The translations under genes and the position numbers were made by a program. From the NCBI GenBank assembly GCA_019348475.1, contig JAHWJJ010000106.1:1-10771 (forward strand): 10,771 bases of DNA, read 5' to 3'. Below are positions 1-5,932 of this stretch, piece by piece. Numbering within the stretch: position 1 is the first letter of the stretch; every line of letters begins with the position of its first letter. The notes beneath the pieces were generated by a model that ran no database searches, had not been told where the DNA came from, and saw only the letters and a list, made by a program, of their open reading frames with translations. This DNA comes from Gemmatimonadota bacterium. Its GTDB lineage: Bacteria > Gemmatimonadota > Gemmatimonadetes > Longimicrobiales > Longimicrobiaceae.

Positions 1-782
1 CGCGGCGACGTGCCGGTGCGGATGGCGCGCGTGAAGTCTGCCTCGCTCCACGGCCCGATGGCCCCTGCGGGGGTGATGTTGGCCGCGGCCGGCGCGCCGG
101 GCACCGGGCTGGGCCCGCCCACCAGGTTGGGCCCGTGGCAGCCGCGGCAGCCGCCCACGCTCACCAGGTACTGGCCGTACTCGCGCGTGGGCCCCACCGG
201 CGGCACGCGCGAGCGGGACGCGGGCGGCGTGTCGTGGTCGATGCGCGCGGCGGGGATCAGCGGCAGCGCGCCTGCCGTGAGCAACGCGCGGCCCAGCGGC
301 CCCAGCTTGCTGGCCGGCTGCTCCCGGTCCACCGGGCGCAGCGAGCGCAGGTAGGCGATGATCGCCGAGACGTCCTGGTCACTCAGGTACGCGTACTCGT
401 CCGAAGGCATGATCATCAGGCCGCGGCCGTCGCGGGCCACCCCGTGGCGAATGGCGGTCTCCAGCTGGGGGTTGCTGTAGCGCGCCAGCACGCCGCCCTT
501 CCCCGCGGTGAGGTTGCTGGAGTAGACCGTGCCCAGAGGGCCCCCGTCGATGAACAGCTTTCCGCCCAGGTCTACGGTGTGGCAGTCGGTGCACTTGGCC
601 ACCGCCGTCGCCAGGTGCTGCCCCCTCGCGATCTGCGCCGGATCGCTGGTGACGTTCAGCGCCGCGACCTGCGGAACTTCGTACTTCTTGCGCAGCTGCA
701 TCTCGCTTACGCCGTAGACGACGGCGACCACGAGGACGATGACGGCGACGAGGCCGAGCGCAATGCGCTTGATCCACTTCAT
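1..782 (-). CDS. Membrane-anchored two-haem cytochrome c (3' end outside window)
   Basis: Reading the minus strand from the ATG at 782 gives 260 open codons before the window edge, so the C-terminus is missing. Residues 4-6 are basic and residues 7-23 form a hydrophobic helix, which suggests an uncleaved anchor with the rest in the periplasm. There are two CxxCH haem c sites: Cys64-Thr-Asp-Cys67-His68 and Cys212-Arg-Gly-Cys215-His216. The segment around Leu122-Met-Ile-Met125-Pro has the form expected for the methionine ligand of the first haem. Conserved class I stretches such as SSNLTAGKGG and AIIAYLRSL follow the usual order, so this is a tandem two-domain cytochrome c that carries electrons to a terminal oxidase or from a dehydrogenase; its partner is not visible. 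GGAGAG sits 7 nt before the ATG and a promoter lies at 901-929. The open frames on the other strand and in other registers here lack these motifs. Confidence 0.9.
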   Translation of the reverse strand, partial: MKWIKRIALGLVAVIVLVVAVVYGVSEMQLRKKYEVPQVAALNVTSDPAQIARGQHLATAVAKCTDCHTVDLGGKLFIDGGPLGTVYSSNLTAGKGGVLARYSNPQLETAIRHGVARDGRGLMIMPSDEYAYLSDQDVSAIIAYLRSLRPVDREQPASKLGPLGRALLTAGALPLIPAARIDHDTPPASRSRVPPVGPTREYGQYLVSVGGCRGCHGPNLVGGPSPVPGAPAAANITPAGAIGPWSEADFTRAIRTGTSP

Positions 783-900
783 GGGAGAGCTCTCCGGAGA
801 ACGGCGGACGGGCGGGGCGGCACGCGGCGGAGAAGCCGGCCGGGGACTGCGGATGCGGATGCGGACGCGCGAGGGACGCTGCTGCGCCGCCAGGACGCCC

Positions 901-929
901 AGGATAATCCGATGTGTCGCGCCGGTCAA
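901..929 (-). promoter_or_regulatory. Sigma70-type promoter for the cytochrome c gene
   Basis: On the minus strand TTGACC (924-929) is followed by a 17-bp spacer and TATCCT (901-906). This is 5/6 and 4/6 agreement with the -35 and -10 consensus at optimal spacing, inside an unusually AT-rich patch. Transcription would start near 895, leaving a leader of about 113 nt before the ATG at 782. It implies that the cytochrome gene can be transcribed separately from the upstream MarR gene. Predicted from sequence only. Confidence 0.5.
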
Positions 930-1023
930 GAAAAATCTCACGAGCGGTCCCTGCTTCGCGTCCCGCACATCCACCCGCCCGGACCGCTGAGGCGAGGACA
1001 CCGTACCCGGCATCCCCGAGCCC

Positions 1024-1551
1024 TCAGTGCCGAGACCGCTCGGCCGCGGTGCGCTCGGCGCGCTGCTCGGCGTCGCGATGTTCGTCGGCCACGCAGCTGT
1101 CTTCCAGCGCCTGCAGCAGCTCCAGCAGCGCCCGGCGGTCCTTTTTGCCCATCCCGGAGAGGGCGCGGCGCAGCCGGTCCCCCAGCCCCGGCTGCGCGGC
1201 CGCGACGAACGCTTCGCCGGCGGGCGTCAGGGCCGCGAGGCGCGCGCGGCGGTCCCCGGCGACGGCGCGGCGCTCCAGCAGCCCCCGCGCTTCCAGCCGG
1301 CTCACCAGGTACGTGGCGCCGCCGCTGGAAACGCGGACGCGCCGCTGCACCTGTCCCACGCTCAGCGGCCCCTTGCGGCGGAGCGTATCCAGCACCTCCA
1401 GCTCGGCGATGCTCAGCCCGTGGCGCGCCGCCTGTTCGCCGGCGGCGGCGGCCAGGGCCGCATGGGCGCGGTCCAGCGCCCGCCACAGCTTCAGTGGCAG
1501 GGCGCCGGCCTCGCGCTCCGGGGGCGGGTCTTCGCGCTTTCGATCAGCCAT
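1024..1551 (-). CDS. MarR-family winged-helix transcriptional regulator
   Basis: A 175-residue protein, slightly longer than the usual 140-160 of MarR regulators. Residues 20-45 look like the first dimerisation helix. Residues 47-110 form the winged helix: LSIAELEVLDTLRRKGPLSV is the first part, VSSGGATYLVSRLEARGLL (about 74-92) contains the recognition helix, and the wing carries Gly-Asp100-Arg-Arg, the characteristic DRR motif. Residues 112-150 form the C-terminal dimerisation helix, followed by a charged tail. Family members are dimers that bind palindromes near their own gene and respond to small phenolic or other ligands; the ligand cannot be read here. The gene lies 241 bp upstream of, and on the same strand as, the cytochrome c gene, which has its own promoter, so regulation of that gene is possible but unproven. 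No strong ribosome binding site precedes the ATG at 1551. Confidence 0.85.
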   Translation of the reverse strand: MADRKREDPPPEREAGALPLKLWRALDRAHAALAAAAGEQAARHGLSIAELEVLDTLRRKGPLSVGQVQRRVRVSSGGATYLVSRLEARGLLERRAVAGDRRARLAALTPAGEAFVAAAQPGLGDRLRRALSGMGKKDRRALLELLQALEDSCVADEHRDAEQRAERTAAERSRH

Positions 1552-1700
1552 CGCTCAGTGCCAAGGTAGCCGCTCGCCGATGTCCTTCCAAGAACCGTGA
1601 TCGTCGGCGGGCTTGAGCCGGCGCCCGAGCCGGAGGCATCTTTCCCGTGCTGGGCTGATGCCGAGCGCGCCCGCAAACCATCCTCCCCCGGGCACGGGCG

Positions 1701-2125
1701 ATGAACCTCCCCTCCGCTGCCGTCCTGGCCGACGATCTCATCGAGCTTCGCCTGCTACGCGTCCTGCTGCGCTGGAATATCGCTTCACCATCCACCGGCG
1801 CGCGGACGGCCTGCGCGTCGGGCGCATCCATCTGCGGGTCACGGACGATCCGCTGATCCTGCGTGCGCTCGGCCACACCGGCTACGCCGTCGACGAGGCC
1901 CATCGCCGGAACGGGTACGCCGTGCGGGCCATCCGCCTCATGGTCGGCCTGGCCCGATCGTGCGGAGTGGGGCCGCTCCGGGTGCTCATCGAGCCGGACA
2001 ACGTCGCGCCGCGCCGAGCGGTGGAGCGGGCCGGCTTCCATCTGCTGGACGAGGTCGAAACGCTCCCGGAAGGAGCCGCCCTGGGCCTGGGGCCTCGGGT
2101 CTGCCGCTACGTCATCGACCCGTGA
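1701..2125 (+). CDS. GNAT-family N-acetyltransferase with an apparent frameshift near 1765
   Basis: The body of the protein is read in the frame that ends at the TGA at 2123-2125 and is recognisably GNAT. ALEYRFTIHRRADG leads into the strand GRIHLRV, then GYAVDEAHRRNGYAVRAIRL, whose Arg-Arg-Asn-Gly-Tyr-Ala is the acetyl-CoA pyrophosphate loop (motif A). PDNVAPRRAVERAGF is the motif B region. That frame is open upstream to a TTG at 1613, but residues encoded before about 1766 look non-coding (low GC at third positions, odd composition). The ATG at 1701 opens a different frame, giving MNLPSAAVLADDLIELRLLRVL with strongly GC-biased third positions, and that is how such proteins normally begin. 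Restoring one base near 1767 would join the two frames as ...RVL-PALEYRF. The gene is therefore either inactivated or carries a sequence error. If functional it would acetylate an unknown small molecule or protein amine. Confidence 0.7.
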
Positions 2126-2229
2126 AGTCCGTTCCCTGAGCGAAGGCCCGTTGCGCTCCCGCGGAGGCGCCGCCGCTCGGAGAAACCTTTGCGGCCCGGC
2201 CGCATCGGCACGTACTTTCACCGGCGCGT

Positions 2230-2274
2230 ACTTTCGCACTTTCGCACTTTCGCACTCTCGCACTCTCGCACTTC
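2230..2274. repeat. Octanucleotide tandem array (ACTTTCGC/ACTCTCGC)
   Basis: Three copies of ACTTTCGC (2230-2253) are followed by two of ACTCTCGC (2254-2269) and a partial sixth unit. A looser related copy (acgtactttc) begins near 2210. The array ends 9 bp before the cupin start codon. The unit is 8 bp, so it cannot keep a reading frame, and the protein repeats seen when it is translated are artefacts. Compare the related array at 7683-7722. Confidence 0.85.
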
Positions 2275-2283
2275 CCCCCGCCC

Positions 2284-2766
2284 GTGCATCGCGCCCAGCA
2301 GCTCATCCTCGACCTTCACCTGCAGCCGCACCCCGAGGGCGGCCACTTTCGCGAAATCCACCGGTCTACGCTGGGGGTGCACCCCGACGACGGCCGGCGC
2401 ACCCGCAGCGCGCTCACGCTCATCTACTTTCTGCTGGACGCGCACGGCCACAGCCGCTGGCACCGCGTGCTGTCGGACGAGACGTGGCAGCACGTGGAGG
2501 GGGCGCCGCTGGAGCTGTTCCGCGTGGACCCGGCGTTCAGCGAATGCGAGCGGATGCTGGTGGGTACGCTGGCGGCCGGCGCGGAGCCGGCGCGCGTAGT
2601 CCCCGCCGGGCACTGGCAGGCGGCGCGCACCACCGGCGCGTACTCGCTGGTCTGCTGCGCCGTCGGCCCCGGCTTCGACTTCGCGGACTTCGCCATGCTG
2701 GCCGACCACCCCCCTGACGCGGAGCAGCTGCGGCGCCGCTTTCCCGGCGTCGCTCCGCTCGTCTGA
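2284..2766 (+). CDS. Cupin_5 (DUF985) domain protein
   Basis: A 160-residue protein, the normal size for a single-domain DUF985/Cupin_5 protein. It begins close to the domain, with LQPHPEGGHFREIHRS at residues 13-28, the usual first signature. The second signature, SRWHRVLSDETWQHVEGAPLE (57-77), contains His60, Asp65-Glu66, Trp68 and His70, the family's conserved polar pocket. The third, VPAGHWQAAR (106-115), is followed by YSLVCCAVGPGFDFADFAML. These proteins are small beta-barrels of the RmlC-like cupin fold with no firmly established reaction, although sugar-epimerase-like roles have been suggested. The GTG at 2284 is chosen because the conserved region starts almost immediately and no better in-frame start exists; there is no clear Shine-Dalgarno sequence, only the end of an octamer array just upstream. 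Confidence 0.88.
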   Translation: MHRAQQLILDLHLQPHPEGGHFREIHRSTLGVHPDDGRRTRSALTLIYFLLDAHGHSRWHRVLSDETWQHVEGAPLELFRVDPAFSECERMLVGTLAAGAEPARVVPAGHWQAARTTGAYSLVCCAVGPGFDFADFAMLADHPPDAEQLRRRFPGVAPLV

Positions 2767-2803
2767 CGATCTGCCGCAATCCATCCCTCCCACGACGACC
2801 CGG

Positions 2804-2941
2804 ATGGAGACGACGATCCCCATCCGCCGATCCCTCCCTCTGGCCGCCGCGCGGTCCGTCACCCTGCACTTCACCATCCTGAAGGACCGGGAGCAGGTGG
2901 GGCTGCAGCGGACCATCCCCCTGTCCGAGCTGCAGCCGTAG
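2804..2941 (+). CDS. Possible 45-residue hypothetical protein
   Basis: An ATG at 2804 opens a 45-codon frame ending with the TAG at 2939-2941. Nearly every third codon position is G or C, as in the genuine genes nearby, which is the main reason to list it. The protein begins METTIPIRRSLPLAAARS and ends with RTIPLSELQP. I do not recognise a family, transmembrane helix or signal peptide. No purine-rich ribosome binding site precedes the ATG, and the frame stays open upstream past the cupin stop, so the start is uncertain. It lies between the cupin gene and the epimerase-like gene on the same strand and could be translated with them. It may also be a remnant or chance. Confidence 0.3.
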   Translation: METTIPIRRSLPLAAARSVTLHFTILKDREQVGLQRTIPLSELQP

Positions 2942-3041
2942 CCGCGCCGGACGGCGGGGTGCGGATGATGCGGATGCCGTGACGGATTCTCCGGCGCCGG
3001 TGCCGGGGAGCGGGTGGGGCGGCGACACACGCGAGAGGACG

Positions 3042-3977
3042 ATGACGGACGCCGGCACATCATCCACCGCCGCGGGACCGATGCGGGTGACGGTCAGCGG
3101 GAGCACGGGGCTCATCGGCGGCGCGCTGGTGCAGCGGCTGCGGCGCGACGGGCACACCGTCGCGCGGCTGGTTCGCTCCACCCGCCAGGCCGGCGCCGGG
3201 GACGTGGTCTGGGACCCGGCGGCGGGCACCATCGACGCGGCCGCGCTGGAGGGGGTGGACGCCGTGGTGCACCTGGCCGGCGAGAACGTGGGGACGCGCT
3301 GGACGGAGGAGAAGAAGCGCCGCATCCGCGAAAGCCGGGTCGGCGGCACGCGGCTCGTCTCGGAAGCCATCTCCCGGCTGGCGCACCCGCCGCGCGTGCT
3401 GGTGCAGGCCTCCGCCAACGGCATCTACGGCGACCGCGGCGACGAGGTGCTGGACGAGACGTCCGCGCCGGGGACGGGCTTTCTGGCGGAGGTGGGGCGC
3501 GACTGGGAGGGCGCGTCGGGGCACGCTGAATCGGCGGGCATCCGGGTGGTCCGGCTGCGCTTCGGCGTGGTGCTGACGGCAAAAGGCGGCGCCGTGCAGA
3601 GGCTGCTGCTGCCGTTCCGCATGGGCGTGGGGGGGCGCCTCGGCAGCGGGCGGCAGTGGATGCCCTGGATCTCGCTGGATGACGCGGTGGAGGTCGTCGT
3701 CCGCGCCCTGCACGACGAGCGCCTGCGCGGCGCCGTGAACGCCGTCGCCGGCTCCGCGCGCAACGCGGACTTCACGGACGCGCTTGCCCGCGCCCTCCAC
3801 CGCCCCGCGCTGGTGCCGGTCCCCGGCTTCGCGCTGCGCGCGCTCTTCGGCCAGATGGCGGACGAGGCGCTGCTCTCCAGCCAGCGCGTGGAGCCCCGGC
3901 GCCTGCGCGAGATCGGCCACATGTTCCACCACCCCACCCTCGACACCGCCCTCGCCGCCGCCCTCCGCGACGGCTGA
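3042..3977 (+). CDS. TIGR01777-family NAD(P)-dependent epimerase-like protein (YfcH type)
   Basis: A 311-residue protein of the size typical for this family. From the ATG at 3042, MRVTVSGSTGLIGGALVQRL (14-33) is the Rossmann nucleotide-binding turn with the GxxGxxG pattern at Gly20, Gly23 and Gly26. VVHLAGENV (75-83) and SANGIYGDRGDE (124-135) are family hallmarks. The catalytic tyrosine position (Tyr129) lacks the Lys four residues on that classical SDR enzymes have, as is usual in this group. WMPWISLDD (206-214) is the conserved substrate-side loop. Residues from about 258 (VPVPGFALRALFGQMADEALLSSQRVEPRRL) match the C-terminal DUF1731 domain. The true substrate is unknown. The ATG at 3042 is chosen because GAGAGG lies 4 nt before it; a GTG at 2979 is open but has no such site, and the ATG at 3081 leaves no room for one. 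It converges on the SEC-C fragment. Confidence 0.88.
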   Translation: MTDAGTSSTAAGPMRVTVSGSTGLIGGALVQRLRRDGHTVARLVRSTRQAGAGDVVWDPAAGTIDAAALEGVDAVVHLAGENVGTRWTEEKKRRIRESRVGGTRLVSEAISRLAHPPRVLVQASANGIYGDRGDEVLDETSAPGTGFLAEVGRDWEGASGHAESAGIRVVRLRFGVVLTAKGGAVQRLLLPFRMGVGGRLGSGRQWMPWISLDDAVEVVVRALHDERLRGAVNAVAGSARNADFTDALARALHRPALVPVPGFALRALFGQMADEALLSSQRVEPRRLREIGHMFHHPTLDTALAAALRDG

Positions 3978-4222
3978 GCCGGCGCCGTCCATCCACCCGC
4001 GGGCCGGCCGCGGGCGGGCTTCGCCTCGGTCAGCGGCACCACGTCCGCCTCCCAGAAGGGCGCCCGCTGCGCCGCGTCCGCCACCCGCGCCTCCGTCTCC
4101 GCGACGGCATCGGCGCCCAGGGTACGCGCGGCGCGGGCGCGGGCCTGGGCGCGGGCCATGCAGCACGCCTTGTACTTCTTTCCCGAGCCGCAGGGGCACC
4201 GGTCGTTGCGGGAGAGGTTCAT
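3978..4222 (-). pseudogene. SEC-C zinc-binding motif protein, N-terminal part without its own stop
   Basis: From the ATG at 4222 the minus strand encodes MNLSRNDRCPCGSGKKYKACC at residues 1-21. Cys9-Pro-Cys11 and Cys20-Cys21 give the CxC-x8-CC zinc site of SEC-C motifs, known from the SecA C-terminus, where it contacts SecB and ribosomes, and from many small stand-alone proteins. An Ala/Arg-rich helix follows and then a short region (APFWEADVVPL, about 54-64). From about residue 67 the sequence becomes low-complexity, and it enters the antisense of the epimerase-like gene at residue 82; the frame stays open to 3425, overlapping that gene by some 550 bp. Such a long overlap is unlikely to be real coding, so the 3' end seems lost or frameshifted. 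The in-frame ATG at 4276 has GGAGGG before it, but that lies within the dnaN terminator hairpin. A short functional SEC-C protein remains possible. Confidence 0.5.
3996..4014 (+). terminator. Weak hairpin downstream of the epimerase-like gene
   Basis: CCCGCGG (3996-4002) and CCGCGGG (4008-4014) form a perfect 7-bp GC stem with a 5-nt loop, 19 bp after the stop codon at 3977. There is no T-tract, so it is only a candidate for a GC-rich terminator. On the opposite strand it lies inside the reading frame of the SEC-C fragment. Confidence 0.3.
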
Positions 4223-4262
4223 CGTTCGCGCGGTGGCTGACTGCGTGGTGCCGGAAACGGGA

Positions 4263-4291
4263 GCGGGGGAAGGCATCCGGCCCTCCCCCGC
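4263..4291 (-). terminator. dnaN terminator hairpin
   Basis: In the minus-strand transcript GCGGGGGAGGGC (4291-4280) pairs with GCCTTCCCCCGC (4274-4263), a 12-bp stem with one G-U pair and a 5-nt loop. It begins 33 nt after the dnaN stop codon. The following bases, TCCCGTTTCC, are only mildly U-rich. The read-strand stem is better paired than its complement, which has an A-C mismatch, and this favours termination of minus-strand (dnaN) transcription. Confidence 0.5.
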
Positions 4292-4324
4292 TGGTTCCGC
4301 GTTCCGAGGGACCGCATGGCGCCG

Positions 4325-5440
4325 TCAGCTCAGCAGGCGCAGGGGCATCACCAGGCACAGGTAGTCGGGCGTGTCCTCGTTGCCGATGGGCATCATGGTG
4401 GCCGCGCGCTCCGGCGCCTTGAAGCTCATCTTCACCTCGTCCGTGGGCATGTAGCGCAGCAACTCCAGCAGGTACTGCGCGTTGAAGCCGATCTCCAGCG
4501 GGTCGCCATCGAACTCCACCGGCAGCTCCTCGGTGGCCGTCCCCACGTCCGGCGTCTCCACGGCGAACTTGAGCATGGCGCCGCCCAGCGAGAGCCGAAT
4601 GCGGTGCGTCTGGTCGCTGGCCACGATGGCCATCCGCCGCACCGCCGCCTGCAGCGCGCCCTTGTCGGCGACCATGTGCTTGTCGTTGTCCTTGGGGATG
4701 ACCTGCTCGTAGTTGGGGTACGGCCCCTCGATCAGCCGCGTGTAGATCTGCACCTCGCTGCCGCGGAACCCGATGTGGTTCTCGGACCGCCCCACCTCCA
4801 CCGTCTCGTCCTGCCGGAACAGGCGCTGCACCTGGGCCAGGGCGCGCGGGTGGACGATGAAGTCGCCCGCCGGCGTGCCGTCGCCGCCGGCGGTCTCCAC
4901 CGGGAGCGTCATCTTGGCCAGGCGGTGGCCGTTGGTGGCCACCATCCGCATCTCGCCCTCGCCCAGCTGCCAGAGCACGCCGTTCAGGATGGGCCGCGTT
5001 TCTTCCGTGGACGCGGCGAACGAGACGTGGGTGATCAGCCGCTGCAGGTCGGTGCCCGTCACCCGCCAGCTCTCCGCGAAGTCCACTTTGGGGAAGGCGG
5101 GGAACTCGTCGCGGGGCAGGCCGTTCAGCCGGTAGCGCGTGCGGCCGCTGGTGATCTGGATGGCGTCGCCCTGCGTGCCGAACTCCACCGCCCCGGGAAG
5201 CTCGCGGGCGATCTCCTGGAGCTTTTTGGCGGGCGCGGTGATGGCCCCGGCCTCGGCGACGTCCGCGGCCACGCGCACCGAGACCGCCGTGTCCAGGTCG
5301 GTGCCGCTCATCCGCACGGCGCCGTCCTCGGCCTCGATGAGGATGTTGGAGAGCACGGGCAGGGTGGTCCGCGACGGAATGCTCCCCGCCACGGCCCCCA
5401 GCCCCTGCTGCAGGTTCTCACGCGTGATCGTGAATCGCAT
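4325..5440 (-). CDS. dnaN: DNA polymerase III beta subunit (sliding clamp)
   Basis: A 371-residue protein, the normal length for DnaN. It starts MRFTITRENLQQGLGAVAG and contains RTTLPVLSNILIEAEDG in domain 1, TRPILNGVLWQL and ATNGHRLAKM in the second domain, and EGPYPNYEQVIPKDN at the start of the third. It ends YLCLVMPLRLLS, the clamp's canonical C-terminus (MPMRL in most bacteria). Dimers encircle DNA and tether the replicative polymerase and other partners through a hydrophobic pocket between domains 2 and 3. The frame extends upstream to a GTG at 5485, but the family begins at this methionine and no ribosome binding site precedes the GTG, so 5440 is chosen. It is separated from dnaA by 492 bp of origin-like DNA rather than the short gap expected of a simple operon. 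I see no convincing separate promoter. Confidence 0.97.
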   Translation of the reverse strand: MRFTITRENLQQGLGAVAGSIPSRTTLPVLSNILIEAEDGAVRMSGTDLDTAVSVRVAADVAEAGAITAPAKKLQEIARELPGAVEFGTQGDAIQITSGRTRYRLNGLPRDEFPAFPKVDFAESWRVTGTDLQRLITHVSFAASTEETRPILNGVLWQLGEGEMRMVATNGHRLAKMTLPVETAGGDGTPAGDFIVHPRALAQVQRLFRQDETVEVGRSENHIGFRGSEVQIYTRLIEGPYPNYEQVIPKDNDKHMVADKGALQAAVRRMAIVASDQTHRIRLSLGGAMLKFAVETPDVGTATEELPVEFDGDPLEIGFNAQYLLELLRYMPTDEVKMSFKAPERAATMMPIGNEDTPDYLCLVMPLRLLS

Positions 5441-5497
5441 ACGGTTCTGTTCCGCGAATCGCCTGGGGTTGACCCGGTTCTCCACGAGGAGGGCTTA

Positions 5498-5549
5498 CTT
5501 CCCTCATAGAGATATACAAATCAGTAATAACAGTAGAGGGTGTGGGAAC
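5498..5549 (-). promoter_or_regulatory. Putative DNA unwinding element with DnaA-trio-like tract
   Basis: The box GTTCCCACA (5549-5541, minus strand) is followed by a 4-nt spacer (CCCT) and five consecutive triplets, CTA CTG TTA TTA CTG (5536-5522). Their complements read 3'-GAT GAC AAT AAT GAC, each fitting the DnaA-trio pattern 3'-(G/A)AN. AT-rich DNA continues to about 5498. Box, spacer, trios and AT-rich DNA in that order and orientation match the basal unwinding arrangement described for Bacillus subtilis and seen in other origins. Prediction only; the box itself is degenerate. Confidence 0.5.
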
Positions 5550-5683
5550 GTGGAGAGCTCCCTGTGCACCTCCCTCAACCTCGTGTCTCGCAACCACCTG
5601 CGCACGCCGGTGCCCGTGTGGAGAACGGGTGTGGGAAACCGCGGTTGTCCCCAGCCCGTCCACGTTCCCACAGCCGGCGCGGG

Positions 5684-5727
5684 TACTCCACAACTTATCC
5701 CCACGCTGTCCACACCGGTTGTCCACG
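5684..5727 (+). promoter_or_regulatory. Phased array of four same-orientation DnaA boxes
   Basis: TACTCCACA (5684), TTATCCCCA (5695), CTGTCCACA (5706) and TTGTCCACG (5719) start 11, 11 and 13 bp apart, all in the forward orientation. Each agrees with TTATCCACA at 7 or 8 of 9 positions. Spacing close to one helical turn would place DnaA protomers on the same face of the DNA and suits filament growth. Confidence 0.65.
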
Positions 5728-5759
5728 CCGCTCCCCGTCGCATGTACGCCGTCCGCGGA

Positions 5760-5838
5760 ACGCTGTCAAGCTCGCGTCGGGCGCGGGGAAGACAGCGTCA
5801 GGGTCCAGGTTCAGGTGCCCGGGGGACGTGAACCCTGG
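5760..5838 (-). terminator. Inverted repeats downstream of dnaA, possible terminator
   Basis: There are two inverted repeats. ACGCTGTC (5760-5767) pairs perfectly with GACAGCGT (5791-5798) across a 23-nt loop. CCAGGTTCA (5805-5813) pairs with TGAACCCTGG (5829-5838) with one bulged base across a 15-nt loop containing CCCGGG. The second starts 95 nt past the dnaA stop in the direction of dnaA transcription. Neither has a T-tract, so they may instead be structural elements of the origin. Confidence 0.3.
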
Positions 5839-5932
5839 CACTGATCGCGGCGGTGCCTCTGGGGCTCCGCGGCGCCGTGCGCCCCGGCCCCGCGCGCGCG
5901 TCTTCCCTCGCCTTTCGTCCCCGCCCCCTCGC

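Larger units (their letters stand above)
5441..5932. other. Probable chromosomal replication origin (oriC)
   Basis: This 492-bp gap between dnaA and dnaN has no credible gene. It holds an AT-rich patch (about 5498-5540, unusual in this GC-rich window) followed by a cluster of DnaA-box-like 9-mers judged against TTATCCACA. Reverse-oriented: TTCTCCACA at 5617-5625 (8/9), TTTCCCACA at 5630-5638 (7/9) and GTTCCCACA at 5541-5549 (6/9). Forward: TTGTCCCCA 5645-5653 (7/9), GTTCCCACA 5664-5672 (6/9), TACTCCACA 5684-5692 (7/9), TTATCCCCA 5695-5703 (8/9), CTGTCCACA 5706-5714 (7/9), TTGTCCACG 5719-5727 (7/9). In many bacteria oriC lies beside dnaA and often between dnaA and dnaN, so position and content agree. 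The dnaA-proximal part (5740-5932) shows only inverted repeats. Confidence 0.85.

Noticed and set aside
1552..1610. MarR operator palindrome upstream of the MarR gene (CCAAGG...CCTTCCAAG)
   Set aside because: The arms match too poorly and too unevenly to call.
135..1616. Plus-strand 493-codon open frame
   Set aside because: It runs antisense to the cytochrome c and MarR genes, is Arg/Ala/His-rich and shows no motif; long spurious frames are expected at this GC content.
1613..1765. Upstream extension of the GNAT frame from the TTG at 1613
   Set aside because: Third-position composition and residues are non-coding-like, while the ATG 1701 frame looks like the true N-terminus.
2218..3063. Minus-strand frame with a repeated ESAKVRKC-like peptide
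   Set aside because: The peptide repeat is the translated octamer array, and the rest is antisense to the cupin gene.
5484..5520. dnaN promoter within the AT-rich patch (TATATC-like -10)
   Set aside because: No acceptable -35 lies at 16-18 bp; the AT-richness is better explained by the unwinding element.
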